Origin: Bartonella doshiae NCTC 12862 = ATCC 700133
GTDB taxonomy: Bacteria; Pseudomonadota; Alphaproteobacteria; Rhizobiales; Rhizobiaceae
Assembly (NCBI RefSeq): GCF_000278155.1
Contig: NZ_JH725097.1
Span: forward strand, 62,001-126,000
DNA: 64,000 bases
Reading direction: 5' to 3'
Below are positions 33,835 to 44,527 of the stretch, in pieces. Numbering within the stretch: position 1 is the stretch's first letter; each line of letters opens with the position of its first letter. Under the pieces are notes generated by a model. It ran no database searches. It was not told where the DNA came from and saw only the letters and a list, made by a program, of their open reading frames with translations. Both the position numbers and the translations under genes were made by a program.

Positions 33835-34496
33835 TATAGACTCCCTGAAATATTAATCATTCATGTTTATAAGCAACGCGATAAATTTATACAAAAATAT
33901 ATCTTTGCATGCTCATCGATTACAAATTATGCACTGTTCATGCATTTTTTCTTTTTCGCTTCTTCTGAAAAGAAGCTTTTTTATAATGCTTTTATGTGTC
34001 TGACAAAATTAAATGATTTTTATAAGAGCTTTAGTGCAAAATCTACCCTATGCAATAATCTTATTATATTCAAATGAATAACTCAAAAACAATTCATGAA
34101 TAATTTGTCTATAAAACACAAATAAATCAGAGATTGAATTTAACATAAATTATAATCTTTATATCATTTTTTAACATCAACTTTTCTCATAAATGCGCAT
34201 AGCTACGAAATGGGTTTATCTCCACTAAGAACACATCAGCTTATTACAATCACCGCATCGTGAAGATACTGTTTAAGTTTTGATCCAATAATTATTGCAA
34301 ATTTTATTGTTTTGAGATTCAGACTCTTTTGAAACAATATACTCATGATCGAAACGTATACAGGTAAAAATAATTCTAGAATAATCAGAGATAACAAACG
34401 TTTTTATAACTTTATCAAGTACAAAGGTTATTTTTGGACCTTTTTTACACTTATTTTTTCTGTTACAATAAAGCAAACTCTTCCACAAGCCTAAAG
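33835..34496. other. Gene-free region between pmbA and rsmD
   Basis: 660 AT-rich bases. One antisense ORF at 34273-34488 (71 residues, Cys/Lys/Ile-rich) has no family features. No RNA gene recognised. Confidence 0.45.
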
Positions 34497-35054
34497 CTAT
34501 AATCGCAATTTATAGAACTTTATTGCTGTATCACCATAACAACGCTCATCTTCTTGATAAAAAGTATCAGGTAAATGGATAATAGCATCTTTTTTTTCTT
34601 CAAGCACAAAGAGTGTATTAGCTTTTGCCCATCCTCCTTTTAAAGCCTCCACAAAAGCACGCTCACCCAAGCAATGGCCATAGGGAGGATCTGCGCAGAT
34701 AACATCAAATGGAAGCATTGTTCCAATATTACCAAGTTTGGTTGCATCACGACGCAAAATCCGCCCGATAGACTGTAATTCAAAAGATTCAATATTTTTT
34801 TGAATCAGCCCACGTCCCTCTACAGAGTTTTCTACAAAAACAGCCGCTTTAGCGCCACGTGAAAGTGCCTCAATACCTAAAGCACCTGTTCCAGCAAAAA
34901 GGTCAAGAATACGTTTGTTTGTCCAAAACTGTTCTTCTCGGTTGGCAAGAATATTAAAAAGACTTTCACGCGTACGATCACTCGTTGGGCGAATCGACTG
35001 ATCAACAGGCGCAAACAAAACACGCCCAGCAAATTTACCGCCGATGACCCGCAC
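34497..35054 (-). CDS. rsmD: 16S rRNA (guanine966-N2)-methyltransferase RsmD
   Basis: 185 residues from a GTG at 35054 with GGAGG 5 bases upstream; a TTG at 35066 is the first possible codon but would overlap the Shine-Dalgarno. [16 protein letters not shown] and [17 protein letters not shown] are the usual RsmD start. The SAM-binding motif is [19 protein letters not shown] and the catalytic NPPY-type motif is [12 protein letters not shown]. It modifies G966 of 16S rRNA in the 30S subunit. It begins inside the end of the pseudouridine synthase gene, so the two RNA-modification genes are coupled. Confidence 0.93.
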   Translation of the reverse strand: MRVIGGKFAGRVLFAPVDQSIRPTSDRTRESLFNILANREEQFWTNKRILDLFAGTGALGIEALSRGAKAAVFVENSVEGRGLIQKNIESFELQSIGRILRRDATKLGNIGTMLPFDVICADPPYGHCLGERAFVEALKGGWAKANTLFVLEEKKDAIIHLPDTFYQEDERCYGDTAIKFYKLRL

Positions 35055-36435
35055 GTGAGCCTCCAAATGGTTTTGACGTTTTTACACCATGACCACGCTT
35101 TTTAGATTTTTTTATAGCACTATCAAATGATTTCGTCTTTCGTCTTCTATCAAAAGAACGTTCATCACTGCTGTCTTTCATCCCTTTCTTTTTTTCCTTA
35201 AAAAAACGATCTTTCTTGCCAAAAACATGCGTTTCATCATAGGATGTTTTTCTACGCTTTTGAATCAGATCATCCCCTTTTTCCTTTCGTACCGGGATTT
35301 CTGATGGCTTTTCATGACTTTTATGAAAGGCTCTCTTACCTGAAAAATCACTTTTATGCTCATGAGAATGATCCTTATTGTAGGGAAATGTTCTCCGTGT
35401 ACCCTGCGGACGTGCACCAGGTGCCATCCAAACATTAGAACGACGGGAACGTGGTAAAAAACGCTCTACTTTTCCTTCCTCGTTTTTATCCTTACGTATA
35501 TTTTCATCAGATTTCGTGCTTAACCGTACTCGACCAGATTTAACAGAACCATCTTTCTGTCTGCGCTGTGCACCTTTCACACTTGAAACAATCCAACCAT
35601 CATTTGAAATAAAAGATTCTTTATGACTTTGTTTTTCTGCAACAACCGCAGCATTTGAAAATGGCTTAAGAATAGGAGAATCAAAATCTGCATTAGCTTG
35701 CATAATCAAACGCTCACCCAATTGATCACGCAATATCCGACCTTTTAGCTCTCGAACAGCGCCTTCCTCTAAATCAGCGAGCTGAAATGGACCATAAGAT
35801 ACACGAATTAAACGATTAACCGATAATCCTAACGCACCCAAAACATTTTTTATTTCACGATTTTTTCCTTCACGCAAAGCTACAGAAAGCCACAGATTTG
35901 CTCCTTGCTCACGCTCGATTGATGCCTCAATCGAACCATAGAAAATACCATCAATCGCAATACCATTTTTAAGGTTATCAAGCGCACTTTGTTTAACTTT
36001 TCCATGAGCACGAACTCTATATTTACGCACCCAACCTGTTAAAGGTAACTCTAAGACACGTGCTAAGCCACCGTCATTTGTTAATAGTAAAAGCCCCTCC
36101 GTATTGATATCAAGCCTACCAACAGAAAGAACACGAGGCATTCCTTTCGGTAAATTACCAAAGACTGTTGGTCTCCCTTCAGGATCTCGGTTCGTTGTGA
36201 CAAGACCCGCTGGCTTGTGGTAAAGCCATAACCGTGTTCGTTCTATAGGAGACAAAAGTTTTCCATCAACTTTAATAACATCAGAGCGAGTAACATTAAA
36301 AGCCGGCGTTGTTACAACTTTATCATTAACAACAACACGACCTGCAATAATCATCATTTCCGCATCACGACGTGAAGCAACACCAGCACGCGCTAACCTT
36401 TTGGCAATCCGCTCACTCTCACTGTTTTCATTCAT
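35035..36435 (-). CDS. rluB: RluB-type 23S rRNA pseudouridine synthase with long basic tail
   Basis: 466 residues. An S4 RNA-binding domain ([20 protein letters not shown], residues 8-65) is followed by the RsuA/RluB catalytic domain (about 68-245). The catalytic Asp is in [19 protein letters not shown], with [17 protein letters not shown] and [13 protein letters not shown] later. It isomerises a uridine of 23S rRNA, probably U2605. Beyond residue 250 there is about 215 residues of low-complexity, Lys/Arg/Ser/Asp-rich sequence (for example [15 protein letters not shown]), likely disordered and RNA-binding. Such tails are common in rhizobial homologues but vary in length. Upstream of rsmD on the same strand. 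Confidence 0.92.
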   Translation of the reverse strand: MNENSESERIAKRLARAGVASRRDAEMMIIAGRVVVNDKVVTTPAFNVTRSDVIKVDGKLLSPIERTRLWLYHKPAGLVTTNRDPEGRPTVFGNLPKGMPRVLSVGRLDINTEGLLLLTNDGGLARVLELPLTGWVRKYRVRAHGKVKQSALDNLKNGIAIDGIFYGSIEASIEREQGANLWLSVALREGKNREIKNVLGALGLSVNRLIRVSYGPFQLADLEEGAVRELKGRILRDQLGERLIMQANADFDSPILKPFSNAAVVAEKQSHKESFISNDGWIVSSVKGAQRRQKDGSVKSGRVRLSTKSDENIRKDKNEEGKVERFLPRSRRSNVWMAPGARPQGTRRTFPYNKDHSHEHKSDFSGKRAFHKSHEKPSEIPVRKEKGDDLIQKRRKTSYDETHVFGKKDRFFKEKKKGMKDSSDERSFDRRRKTKSFDSAIKKSKKRGHGVKTSKPFGGSRAGHRR

Positions 36436-36931
36436 CTGCTTTTCACACCAATCTCTTCCTGTAAATTCAGCAAATTGCTCACACGCACCATACTGCTTAT
36501 CCCGAAAAACGGAAGTAGCACAATCATTGACTATTTTCTATCCTTTAACAACAATAATGTACTTGTTTACTTGCAAGTTGGTCGTAAATTCTTTTAAAAA
36601 ACAATGAGATCTTCTTCATTACAAAGAGACCGTTCCGATTATGAATATTATGGGTTCTGCTAAACCCATTCTAATTTTTAAAAATTGGGATTTTAACAAT
36701 GAAAAAACGAGAATAAAAGTAGTTCCTACAATTTCTACAAATTTAAATGATGCCTTCATACCCAGTATATAGATTCAATTGAGTTCAGAAGAAGAGGCTT
36801 AGGATTCGTGTGCTACAAAATTTTTCTGAAATTGAGAACTTTGATGATATAAGATAATTGCTCACTCGCTTCACATCCCCCTCTCTATGCAGAAGCCTTA
36901 TGGCTCTCTGTTCTTCAAGAGAAAGAACACT
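36436..36931. other. Divergent intergenic region rluB/tadA
   Basis: About 500 bases holding the promoters of two divergent genes. Frames extending rluB-antisense or tadA upstream have no family match. Confidence 0.4.
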
Positions 36932-37378
36932 ATGACATTGACTCCTATGGAAATAGCCCTTTTGGAAGCACAATGGGCAGAAAAAAAAGGCGAAGTCCCC
37001 GTGGGCGCCATCATCACACGAGGAAAAACAATTATTGCACGTGCTGGCAACTCCATAAAAGCTACATATGATCCCACAGGACATGCAGAAATGCGCGTTA
37101 TTCGTACAGCTTGCGAAATACTTCAAAATGAACGGCTATCCGATTGCGATCTTTATGTAACGCTCGAACCTTGCGCTATGTGCGCTGCAGCCATTTCATT
37201 TGCACGTATACGACGCCTCTATTACGCAACAAAAGACCCAAAAGGAGGCGCTGTCGAACATGGGCCACGCTTTTATCAACAACAAACCTGTCATCACAAG
37301 CCTGAGATCTATACTGGTTTTAAAGAAAAAGAAGCCGCTCAACTGCTTAAGGATTTTTTTACCCAAAAGCGGCGTTAA
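36932..37378 (+). CDS. tadA: tRNA-specific adenosine deaminase TadA
   Basis: 148 residues from the ATG at 36932; an earlier in-frame ATG at 36887 gives an unlikely extension. The zinc deaminase motif is complete: DPTGHAEMRVIR (His and catalytic Glu) and LEPCAMCAAAISFARI (two Cys). GEVPVGAIITRG and DPKGGAVEHG are also typical. TadA converts A34 to inosine in tRNA-Arg(ACG) and is essential in most bacteria. GAAAGAAC lies upstream as a poor ribosome site. Stand-alone gene, convergent with ileS. Confidence 0.94.
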   Translation: MTLTPMEIALLEAQWAEKKGEVPVGAIITRGKTIIARAGNSIKATYDPTGHAEMRVIRTACEILQNERLSDCDLYVTLEPCAMCAAAISFARIRRLYYATKDPKGGAVEHGPRFYQQQTCHHKPEIYTGFKEKEAAQLLKDFFTQKRR

Positions 37379-37760
37379 AAACACCTTTTTTCTTATCTTA
37401 ATGCTACTTGAGCTCTTTTAAAAAAGCTATCAATTCTTTTTACCAGAGCTCTTTTTCGTAGCATTTTTTCTTTCATTGCTCTTTAATGCTTCACCCTTAC
37501 CGCTCTTCACAATAAAAGCGGCGTTACCGGTTGATGGGTTGATGATAGCTTAAGACAGCTCAGTAAGATATCGACGCTAATTGGCATTTCCAACTTGCCC
37601 TCTCCGACAACGTAAATATTTCCGTGATCTATTAGAAGAGATCAGCTCTATTCATAAAACTTTCTCAAAATACAAAGTAACAGGAATTATCGACACTATA
37701 AAACATCCTATTCATCTATAATAAATTTAGATATCTAAAATCCTGTATTTTTTCTTTGAC
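37379..37760. other. Intergenic region between tadA and ileS
   Basis: 380 bases between convergent genes. The 13-base string AAAAGCGGCGTTA occurs at the end of tadA (about 37366) and again near 37513. No gene or clear terminator. Confidence 0.45.
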
Positions 37761-40685
37761 TCAAAACTTTTCAATTTTTCCAAGCATTTGTAATTCCCGT
37801 AAAGCAGCAGCATCACGAGCAGATACATCAGGATAAGATGGGTCACTTCCAACATCCTGTGTGTAGCGCCATGAGCGCGCACATTTTTTACCCAAAGCCT
37901 TTCCGGGATATACACCAACACCTTCAACATCCCCAAGAGTAAAAGCATCCGAAGGGGGTTCATCATGAACCACTGTGAGAGCACTAGTAATACAAATTTC
38001 CGCCATATCCAAATTTTCTAAAGCTTCTAATAAAGCCGGATTAGAAATAAAAACAACAGGTGCTGCTTCTAAAGATGATCCAATACGCTTATCGGCACGT
38101 TCAAGCTCTAAAGCACCTGTCACAACTTTACGAACCTGCCGAACTTTTTTCCAACGTCCAGCCAAAGATTCATTTTGCCATTCCTCTCGCGCAGGACGGA
38201 ATTGCTCCAAATGCACCGAATGACTTTCTGGGTAACGTTCTAACCAAGCCTCTTCCGTTGTAAAAGGCAACATTGGAGCAAGCCATGTGATCATACGTTC
38301 AAAAACTTCACGTACAACCTGCAAAGCAGCTTTCCGTTTTTTTGATGATGGTGCATCACAGTAAAGAGAATCTTTGCGGATATCAAAATAGAATGCTGAT
38401 AATTCAATAATTGAAAAATCTAATAATGCACGCATAATCTTCTTAAAATCAAATTCATTATAGGCTTGATGAATCAACTGATCGAGTTCAAAAAGCCGAT
38501 GCAATATAAATTTTTCCAGATCCGGTAAAGTATTATAAGATATTTCTTCTCCTTCATCATGCGCTAAAGTTCCAAGCATCCAACGAATTGCATTGCGCAG
38601 TTTACGATACGAATCTACATTGGTTTGAATAATTTTCTTGCCTAAACGCTGATCTTCCCAATAATCAGTTGTCATCACCCAAAGCCGAAAAATATCAGCA
38701 CCAGATGTTTTAATAATCTCCTGTGGTACAACCGTATTCCCCAAGGATTTAGACATTTTCTTGCCATTCTCATCTAAAGTAAAACCGTGTGTGATAACTG
38801 TTTTATAAGGAGAACAAGCACGCGTACCACAGCTTTCTAAAAGAGAAGACTGAAACCAACCACGATGTTGATCAGAACCTTCAAAATAAACATCAGCAGG
38901 CCATTTCAAATCAGCTCGATCTTCTAGTACAAAACTATGACTTGTCCCAGAATCAAACCACACATCAAGAATATCACGAACCTGAACCCAAGACTCATGC
39001 GCACGTTCACCTAAAAAACGTTCACGCGCTCCCTCTGCAAACCATGCATCCGCACCTTCCGCTTCAAAAGCCTGCAAAATACGCACATTAACCTGCTCAT
39101 CTTTAAGAATAACACCGTCCTCATTTGCAAAAATGCAAATAGGAACCCCCCAAGCCCGTTGACGCGAAAGAACCCAATCAGGGCGATCTGCTATCATAGA
39201 AGCCAAACGATTTTGACCAGAAGAAGGAACAAAACGCGTCATCGAAACAGCTTCTAAAGCACGACTGCGTAAAGTTGAACCATCTCCAAAATCTTTATCC
39301 ATTGAAATAAACCATTGTGGTGTATTACGGAAAATAACCGGTTTTTTTGAACGCCAACTGTGGGGATAAGAATGCTTTAAACGACCACGTGCAAATAATA
39401 GATCTGCTTGAATTAAAGCATTGATAACCTCTTTATTAGCATTACCCATCTTTCCATTATCATCAATAACACGCACAGATCCCCCTTCACGGTCCGGTCC
39501 AAAACCGGGAGCATCCTTTGTGTAAAAACCACCATCATCAACAGGAAAAGGTATAGACGAATCAATGCCTGTCTGCTCCAAGAAAGGTTTATACGCATTC
39601 CAAATTTCAAAATCCTCACGCCCATGGCTAGGCGCTGTATGAACAAACCCTGTACCAGCATTATCCGTTACGTGCGAACCATCAAGTAACGGAATTTTAT
39701 AGTTATAACCTCCAGCCAAACCTTTTAATGGATGAGAAAGGACAAGATTTTTTAGTTCATCAGCAGAAACAGCACGCAAACGCTTTAAAACAAGCCTTGC
39801 TTTTTCAGCACAACCCATAGCCAAATTATCAGCAAAAAGAAGCTTCTCACCAACTTGAGGACCAAAATCATTTTCCGTACTTTCAACCTGATAAACACTA
39901 TATAAAATCTGCGAGGAATAACTCACCGCGCGATTTCCAGGAATTGTCCATGGGGTCGTTGTCCAAATTACAACATAAGCACCATATAAATCTGTAGAAT
40001 TTGTTTCCAAAACAGGAAACTTAACCCAAATCACCTCTGATTCATGGTCATGATATTCTATCTCTGCTTCAGCCAAAGCCGTTCGCTCAACAACAGACCA
40101 CATTACAGGCTTTGAACCCCGATAAACCTGATCAGACATAGCAAATTTCATCAATTCACTGGCGATACGCGCCTCTGCATGAAAAGCCATTGTAGTATAA
40201 GGATTCTTAAAATCTCCAACAACACCAAGACGTTTAAATTCTTCACTTTGAACAGTTATCCAATGTTGTGCAAATTCACGACACTCTTGACGAAACTCAT
40301 TAAGAGGTACATCATCTTTATTTTTTCCTTGTGCACGATATTTCTCTTCAATTTTCCATTCAATAGGAAGCCCATGGCAGTCCCAACCAGGCACATAATT
40401 GGCATTAAAACCGCGCATTTGAAAGGAACGGACAATCACATCCTTTAAGACTTTGTTCAAAGCGTGCCCAATATGAATATTGCCATTTGCATAAGGCGGA
40501 CCATCATGAAGAATGTAAAGTGGACGGTCTTTTGCTTGCTGACGCAATTGCGCATAAAGCCCCATATTTTCCCAGCGCGCCATCAATTCAAGCTCTTTTT
40601 GAGGAAGCCCCGCACGCATAGGAAAACTTGTTTGTGGTAAATAAAGAGTTTTTGAATAGTCTATTGTTTCATTTTTCACAGTCAT
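37761..40685 (-). CDS. ileS: Isoleucyl-tRNA synthetase
   Basis: 974 residues from an ATG with AGGGA upstream. Class I synthetase: HIGH motif in [22 protein letters not shown] motif in [13 protein letters not shown], and an editing domain with [24 protein letters not shown] and the anticodon-binding helical domain follow. It charges tRNA-Ile and edits valine. The C-terminal part reads [25 protein letters not shown]: the Cys-x-x-Cys zinc knuckles of the E. coli enzyme are reduced to one Cys. Rhizobial enzymes often lack this zinc site. Length is normal for the family. Single gene, with the hbp cluster upstream on the same strand. Confidence 0.96.
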   Translation of the reverse strand: MTVKNETIDYSKTLYLPQTSFPMRAGLPQKELELMARWENMGLYAQLRQQAKDRPLYILHDGPPYANGNIHIGHALNKVLKDVIVRSFQMRGFNANYVPGWDCHGLPIEWKIEEKYRAQGKNKDDVPLNEFRQECREFAQHWITVQSEEFKRLGVVGDFKNPYTTMAFHAEARIASELMKFAMSDQVYRGSKPVMWSVVERTALAEAEIEYHDHESEVIWVKFPVLETNSTDLYGAYVVIWTTTPWTIPGNRAVSYSSQILYSVYQVESTENDFGPQVGEKLLFADNLAMGCAEKARLVLKRLRAVSADELKNLVLSHPLKGLAGGYNYKIPLLDGSHVTDNAGTGFVHTAPSHGREDFEIWNAYKPFLEQTGIDSSIPFPVDDGGFYTKDAPGFGPDREGGSVRVIDDNGKMGNANKEVINALIQADLLFARGRLKHSYPHSWRSKKPVIFRNTPQWFISMDKDFGDGSTLRSRALEAVSMTRFVPSSGQNRLASMIADRPDWVLSRQRAWGVPICIFANEDGVILKDEQVNVRILQAFEAEGADAWFAEGARERFLGERAHESWVQVRDILDVWFDSGTSHSFVLEDRADLKWPADVYFEGSDQHRGWFQSSLLESCGTRACSPYKTVITHGFTLDENGKKMSKSLGNTVVPQEIIKTSGADIFRLWVMTTDYWEDQRLGKKIIQTNVDSYRKLRNAIRWMLGTLAHDEGEEISYNTLPDLEKFILHRLFELDQLIHQAYNEFDFKKIMRALLDFSIIELSAFYFDIRKDSLYCDAPSSKKRKAALQVVREVFERMITWLAPMLPFTTEEAWLERYPESHSVHLEQFRPAREEWQNESLAGRWKKVRQVRKVVTGALELERADKRIGSSLEAAPVVFISNPALLEALENLDMAEICITSALTVVHDEPPSDAFTLGDVEGVGVYPGKALGKKCARSWRYTQDVGSDPSYPDVSARDAAALRELQMLGKIEKF

Positions 40686-40879
40686 TGTGAAATATCCCTG
40701 TCCACTTTTACGATTTCATTTTTGCATAACTTCCCTGAACCCTGCAACTCTGGTTTTTTATCTATAGGGAAAGCCGAGCTCATCATTCGTATTAAGCAGC
40801 GATCAAGAAGATACATCATCACGTTTCATGGGCTTTATCATGAAACTATCCTAAAAGGAAACCCCAAAATAACTCTTTC

Positions 40880-40914
40880 AAAAAAATAAAGGCCCCACCA
40901 CTGGCAGAGCCTTT
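40880..40914 (-). terminator. Terminator of the first hbp gene
   Basis: On the minus strand AAAGGC (40914-40909) pairs with GCCTTT (40893-40888) around a GC-rich loop, followed by TATTTTTT. It ends the transcript 22 bases past the stop at 40936. Confidence 0.75.
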
Positions 40915-40935
40915 AGCCATTCATTCTTAAAAAAA

Positions 40936-42444
40936 TTAGAATTTGTACGCTACACCAACATGAAACTCATTAGTTTTATAATTAATTTCAAGTTTTTCCT
41001 TAGCAAATTTCTTTTTACCAAAGTCTGAGTAACGATATTCTGCACGCAACACAACATTATCAGTCATTGCAAAATCAATACCGCCACCCAAAGTATAGCC
41101 AATCATCGTATTTGTTTCGTTTACTAATTCCTTAGCAGGGGATGCTTTTTTATCCGATTCCTTTAGCGATACCGATATGATGTCTTGAAGCTGCACATAA
41201 CTAATACCCCCAGCAATATAAGGCATAATGCGATCAGCAGCAAAACCAATACGCACTCGTGTAGAGCCAGCCCAATTTTCTTTCAAAGTATGATTGAATA
41301 CTTTAGCACCCTGGTCTTGACTGTGATCAAAACCAAGAGCCGAAATTAACTTCGTAATTTGCTCTACACCATATACATTATTTTCTTTTTCATTTTTAAT
41401 AGATACATTATGTGTATTATTATGAGGATTTACACCTCCAGAATGTGCACCGTGATAATGACCACTACCGTGTCCAGATCCATGTGGAGAATTACTTCCG
41501 TGCCCAGATCCATGTGATACACCATAAGAATGATCGCCAGAGTTAGCTGTATTCACTCCTTTAACAGATGATCCTTCTGACCCTGAAGATTCTGGTCCTG
41601 AATGCGCTGATCTTGATAATACCAGTCCACCAGAAGATTCTGATCCTGAACCCGCTGATCTTGCGAAGACCAGTCCAGATGATTGATTAGAAGATGATGC
41701 TCCTTCTGATTTTTGGACTCCCTCTACTACTGGTTGCGCTGATTCTGTCTTTGCCGGGGTCGCCGGCTGTGATGATTCTGGCTTTACTGGGGTCGCCGGC
41801 TGCGCTGGTGCTGGTTTTACTGGGGTCACCGGCTGTGCTGGTGCTGGTTTTGCTGAGGGCGCCGACTGTGCTGGTTCTGCTGGTGCTGGCTTTACTGGGG
41901 TCGTCGGCTGTGCTGATGCTGGTTTTTCTGGGGTTGCCGACTGCGCTGATGCTGGCTTTACTGGGGTCGCCGGCTGCGCTGGTGCTGGTTTTACTGGGGT
42001 CGCCGGCTGCGCTGGTGCTGATCTGCGAGATCTTGTTATTAAATTATCTACCGCAGCATTATCAGATGCACTTATGACAGCAGATTTTGTCTCTTTTTTC
42101 CCAGACAAAACCAAATCCGTATCAATACCAAACACAAAATTATCGCCAAGGTCAATATTTATACCTGCATAAAAACCACCCGAGAAAGCTGACAGTTTAG
42201 GAGTTAAGTCTTTGCTTAGTGGTATGCTTTTGTTCTTATCAACAATGATATTCATATCACTCTTGCTTGAAAAACCACCAGCTTGGAGCCCCAAATAAAA
42301 ACCTGTCCAACTAAAAGCAGGTGCCACAAGAGTTGGCGAAACAGCTTTTACTGGATGACGAGAAACCATTACATCAGCTGCCTGCGCTGCAGAAGCCGAA
42401 ATTATAGTAAAAATAGATGCAGTTATTAAACGTTTCGTGTTCAT
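40936..42444 (-). CDS. hbp: Hemin-binding outer-membrane protein with Pro-rich and His-rich insert
   Basis: 502 residues from the ATG at 42444 (GGAGA upstream). The signal peptide ends AAQA/AD at residue 22. Barrel landmarks match the Bartonella Hbp/Pap31 family: FSWTGFYLGLQAGGF, FGIDTDLVLSG, RVRIGFAADRIMPYIAGGISYVQLQD, VLRAEYRYSDFG and the end FHVGVAYKF. These porin-like proteins bind haem at the surface and some bind fibronectin. Other copies here have about 280 residues; the extra 220 form one insert. Residues about 143-238 are repeats of an 11-residue PAQPATPVKPA type unit, then a Ser/Gly tract, then at 304-346 a His/Gly/Ser-rich stretch with about a dozen His. The insert probably forms a surface loop that captures haem or metal. 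Confidence 0.93.
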   Translation of the reverse strand: MNTKRLITASIFTIISASAAQAADVMVSRHPVKAVSPTLVAPAFSWTGFYLGLQAGGFSSKSDMNIIVDKNKSIPLSKDLTPKLSAFSGGFYAGINIDLGDNFVFGIDTDLVLSGKKETKSAVISASDNAAVDNLITRSRRSAPAQPATPVKPAPAQPATPVKPASAQSATPEKPASAQPTTPVKPAPAEPAQSAPSAKPAPAQPVTPVKPAPAQPATPVKPESSQPATPAKTESAQPVVEGVQKSEGASSSNQSSGLVFARSAGSGSESSGGLVLSRSAHSGPESSGSEGSSVKGVNTANSGDHSYGVSHGSGHGSNSPHGSGHGSGHYHGAHSGGVNPHNNTHNVSIKNEKENNVYGVEQITKLISALGFDHSQDQGAKVFNHTLKENWAGSTRVRIGFAADRIMPYIAGGISYVQLQDIISVSLKESDKKASPAKELVNETNTMIGYTLGGGIDFAMTDNVVLRAEYRYSDFGKKKFAKEKLEINYKTNEFHVGVAYKF

Positions 42445-42498
42445 AAAATGTCTCCAAATATACAAAACGAAGCATATATAGGGCATCTATTTAAAAAT

Positions 42499-42518
42499 AT
42501 CTGTAGTAAAAATGACAC
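42499..42518 (-). promoter_or_regulatory. Conserved hbp upstream box (H-box candidate), site 1
   Basis: The plus strand reads ATCTGTAGTAAAAATGACAC, 55 bases upstream of the hbp start at 42444. The identical 20-mer occurs at 43504 and a 19/20 copy at 44508, each 56-61 bases before an hbp start. Bartonella quintana hbp genes are known to carry a shared promoter element (H-box) bound by the iron regulator Irr, and this is the natural candidate. Confidence 0.7.
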
Positions 42519-42521
42519 AAT

Positions 42522-42560
42522 AACAAAAAAATAGAGGCCCCGTTTTAAACGAGACCTCCT
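42522..42560 (-). terminator. Terminator of the second hbp gene
   Basis: On the minus strand GAGGTCTCG pairs imperfectly with CGGGGCCTC across 42558-42534, followed by TATTTTTTTG. It lies 43 bases after the stop at 42603 and right before the H-box of the next gene. Confidence 0.75.
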
Positions 42561-42602
42561 AGCAATTTTGCTTTGCTTTTCGTAAGTTGGTTTTACACTT
42601 AA

Positions 42603-43448
42603 TTAGAATTTGTAAGCTACACCAACGCGGAAATCATTAGTCTTGTCACTAAATTCGCGTGTGCTATTTACAAATTTCTCTTTGCCGAAATCAGAGTAAC
42701 GATATTCCGCACGGACAATAACATTATCAGTCACTGCAAAGTTAAGACCACCACCAAGAGTATAACCAGTCATAGTCTTTGTTTCATCATACAATTGGCC
42801 AGGTGCTGTATATACAGTGTCATCTTTTTTCTGTTCTGTAATCCCATAAACACCCTGTATCTGCGCATAGGTAATACCAGCAGAAAGGTAAGGCATAATG
42901 CGTGTAGAAACAGCAAAACCGATATGTATGCGTGTAGCACCAGACCATTTTTCGTCGTAAGTATAAGTTTCCTTTATCTTTTGATCCTTAGCAAAAGCTT
43001 GACTTGGCTTATTCCCAGCCTTCTCAAAAGCTGTATTTAAAGCTGTGACTTCTTTGTCATCAATAGTTCTTTCTGCATCTTCTTTTTCGTCTTTACCGCT
43101 AGCTAAAACAGCATCGGTTTCAATACCTAGAACAAAACCCTGACCAAGTTCTACGTTGTAACCTAAATAAACCCCACCTCTAAAACCAGAAGGCTTAGGT
43201 GCATCTACTGTCGTAAAAACATTATTTTTTTCTACGTCTGAATTAATTATTTTGGTATCACTTGAAAAAAGTCCAGCTTGAGCACCAATGTAAAAACCAG
43301 TCCAAGAAAATTCAGGGACAGCAACAACTGGTGCTGCTTTAACTTTAACTGGTGCAGCTTGATGAGAAACGATAACATCAGCAGCCTGTACAGTAGAAAC
43401 TGAAACCAAAGCGACAAGAGAAGTCGTCATTAAAAATTTTATATTCAT
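42603..43448 (-). CDS. hbp: Hemin-binding outer-membrane protein, second copy
   Basis: 281 residues from the ATG at 43448 (AGGAGC upstream); frame open to 43523 without family match. The signal peptide ends STVQAAD (about residue 22). FSWTGFYIGAQAGLFSSDTK, GFVLGIETDAVLASG, ATRIHIGFAVSTRIMPYLSAGITYAQIQG and VIVRAEYRYSDFGKEKF...NDFRVGVAYKF define the Hbp barrel. The region between strands carries Lys/Glu/Asp-rich loops (KDEKEDAERTIDDKE). Role: haem acquisition, with expression set by iron or haem through the box at 43504. It has its own terminator and box, so each hbp copy is probably transcribed separately. Confidence 0.93.
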   Translation of the reverse strand: MNIKFLMTTSLVALVSVSTVQAADVIVSHQAAPVKVKAAPVVAVPEFSWTGFYIGAQAGLFSSDTKIINSDVEKNNVFTTVDAPKPSGFRGGVYLGYNVELGQGFVLGIETDAVLASGKDEKEDAERTIDDKEVTALNTAFEKAGNKPSQAFAKDQKIKETYTYDEKWSGATRIHIGFAVSTRIMPYLSAGITYAQIQGVYGITEQKKDDTVYTAPGQLYDETKTMTGYTLGGGLNFAVTDNVIVRAEYRYSDFGKEKFVNSTREFSDKTNDFRVGVAYKF

Positions 43449-43503
43449 AAATTTTGCTCCTAATTTATTTATATATGTAGTGCTATACGACAACACTCCA
43501 AAA

Positions 43504-43523
43504 ATCTGTAGTAAAAATGACAC
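43504..43523 (-). promoter_or_regulatory. Conserved hbp upstream box, site 2
   Basis: Identical 20 bases to the site at 42499, located 56 bases before the hbp start at 43448. Confidence 0.7.
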
Positions 43524-43529
43524 AGTTAC

Positions 43530-43563
43530 AAAAAAACAGAGGCCCCATTCAAGACAGGACCCC
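43530..43563 (-). terminator. Terminator of the third hbp gene
   Basis: On the minus strand GGGGTCCT (43563-43556) pairs with GGGGCCTC (43546-43539) using G-T pairs, then TGTTTTTTT follows. It ends transcription 50 bases after the stop at 43614. Confidence 0.65.
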
Positions 43564-43613
43564 TTAACAACTTTGTTTTTCTTTGTTTTTTTGTAATTCA
43601 GTTTTGCACTTAA

Positions 43614-44447
43614 TTAAAATTTATAAGCTACACCAACACGAAAATTATTGGTTTTGTAAGAAATCTCGTATTTATTCTTTGAAAATTTCTTTTTACCAAA
43701 ATCAGAATAACGATATTCCGCACGGACAATGATATTATCAGTCATCGCCAAATCAATACCTGCACCCAAGGAATAACCAACTAATGTCTTTTTTTCATCG
43801 GATATATTACCAGAAGTAATAACTCTACCTGTATCTTTTCCTGTTATTGATATCGATGCAGTATCTTGAAGCTCTGCATAGGCAATACCCCCAGCAATAT
43901 AAGGCATAATGCGATCAGCAGCAAAACCAATGCGTATGCGTGTAGCACCAGCCCACTTTTCTTTAAAAGTAAAATTATTATCTACTTTATCACCATCCTT
44001 AAGTGCTTTTTCATTAATTTGAATTCCATTATCTTTCAGTAGTTGTACAATATATGGTATACGATCCTGCGCAATAATACGTGTTGGCGCTGACTTTACA
44101 TCTTCTTTATCAGACCAGATCATATCTGTATCAACACCTAGAATAAGACCATTTCCGAGATCAACATTCGATCCCGCATAAACACCACCTACAAAATCTG
44201 AAAGTTTCGGCAAAAAGTCATCACTTACTGGAATGTTTTTTTCTTTACCGAGAAGATCCATCTTTATATCACTCGAAAAGCCTCCAACTTGACCCCCAAT
44301 GTAAAAACCCGTCCAAGAAAAAGTAGGTGCAACAATAACTGGTGCAACTGGTGCCGGACTGGGAGGAACAATAACATCCGCTGCCTGCGCTGCAGAAGCC
44401 GAAACAAAAGCGAAAGCAGAAGCTGTTATTAACCATTTTATATTCAT
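43614..44447 (-). CDS. hbp: Hemin-binding outer-membrane protein, third copy
   Basis: 277 residues from the ATG at 44447 (GGAGAG upstream). The signal peptide ends ASAAQAAD. The barrel features FSWTGFYIGGQVGGFSSDIK, LGVDTDMIWSDKED, RIRIGFAADRIMPYIAGGIAYAELQD and NFRVGVAYKF are complete. It is closest to the large insert-bearing copy in this row (shared GFAADRIMPYIAGGI and KKKFxKxKxEISYKTN), so the insert copy likely arose from a gene of this form. It is first of three Hbp genes on the minus strand, with box at 44508. Confidence 0.93.
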   Translation of the reverse strand: MNIKWLITASAFAFVSASAAQAADVIVPPSPAPVAPVIVAPTFSWTGFYIGGQVGGFSSDIKMDLLGKEKNIPVSDDFLPKLSDFVGGVYAGSNVDLGNGLILGVDTDMIWSDKEDVKSAPTRIIAQDRIPYIVQLLKDNGIQINEKALKDGDKVDNNFTFKEKWAGATRIRIGFAADRIMPYIAGGIAYAELQDTASISITGKDTGRVITSGNISDEKKTLVGYSLGAGIDLAMTDNIIVRAEYRYSDFGKKKFSKNKYEISYKTNNFRVGVAYKF

Positions 44448-44507
44448 AATTTCTCTCCATAGCTTATATTTGAACACCTGAATTCATATAGAGCGGCAAA
44501 TACAGAT

Positions 44508-44527
44508 ATCTGTAGTAAAAATGATAC
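44508..44527 (-). promoter_or_regulatory. Conserved hbp upstream box, site 3
   Basis: ATCTGTAGTAAAAATGATAC, one mismatch to sites 1 and 2, 61 bases before the hbp start at 44447. CAGATATCTG at 44504-44513 adds a 10-bp palindrome over its left edge. Confidence 0.65.

Noticed and set aside
34273-34488. 71-residue Cys/Lys-rich minus-strand ORF
   Set aside because: No ribosome site and no family features; probably chance.
37366-37525. Repeated AAAAGCGGCGTTA near the tadA end
   Set aside because: Only two copies of 13 bases; too little to claim an element.
41694-42077. 127-residue Leu/Val/Ala-rich ORF opposite the Hbp repeats
   Set aside because: Antisense of the Pro-rich repeats; its apparent membrane character is a by-product.
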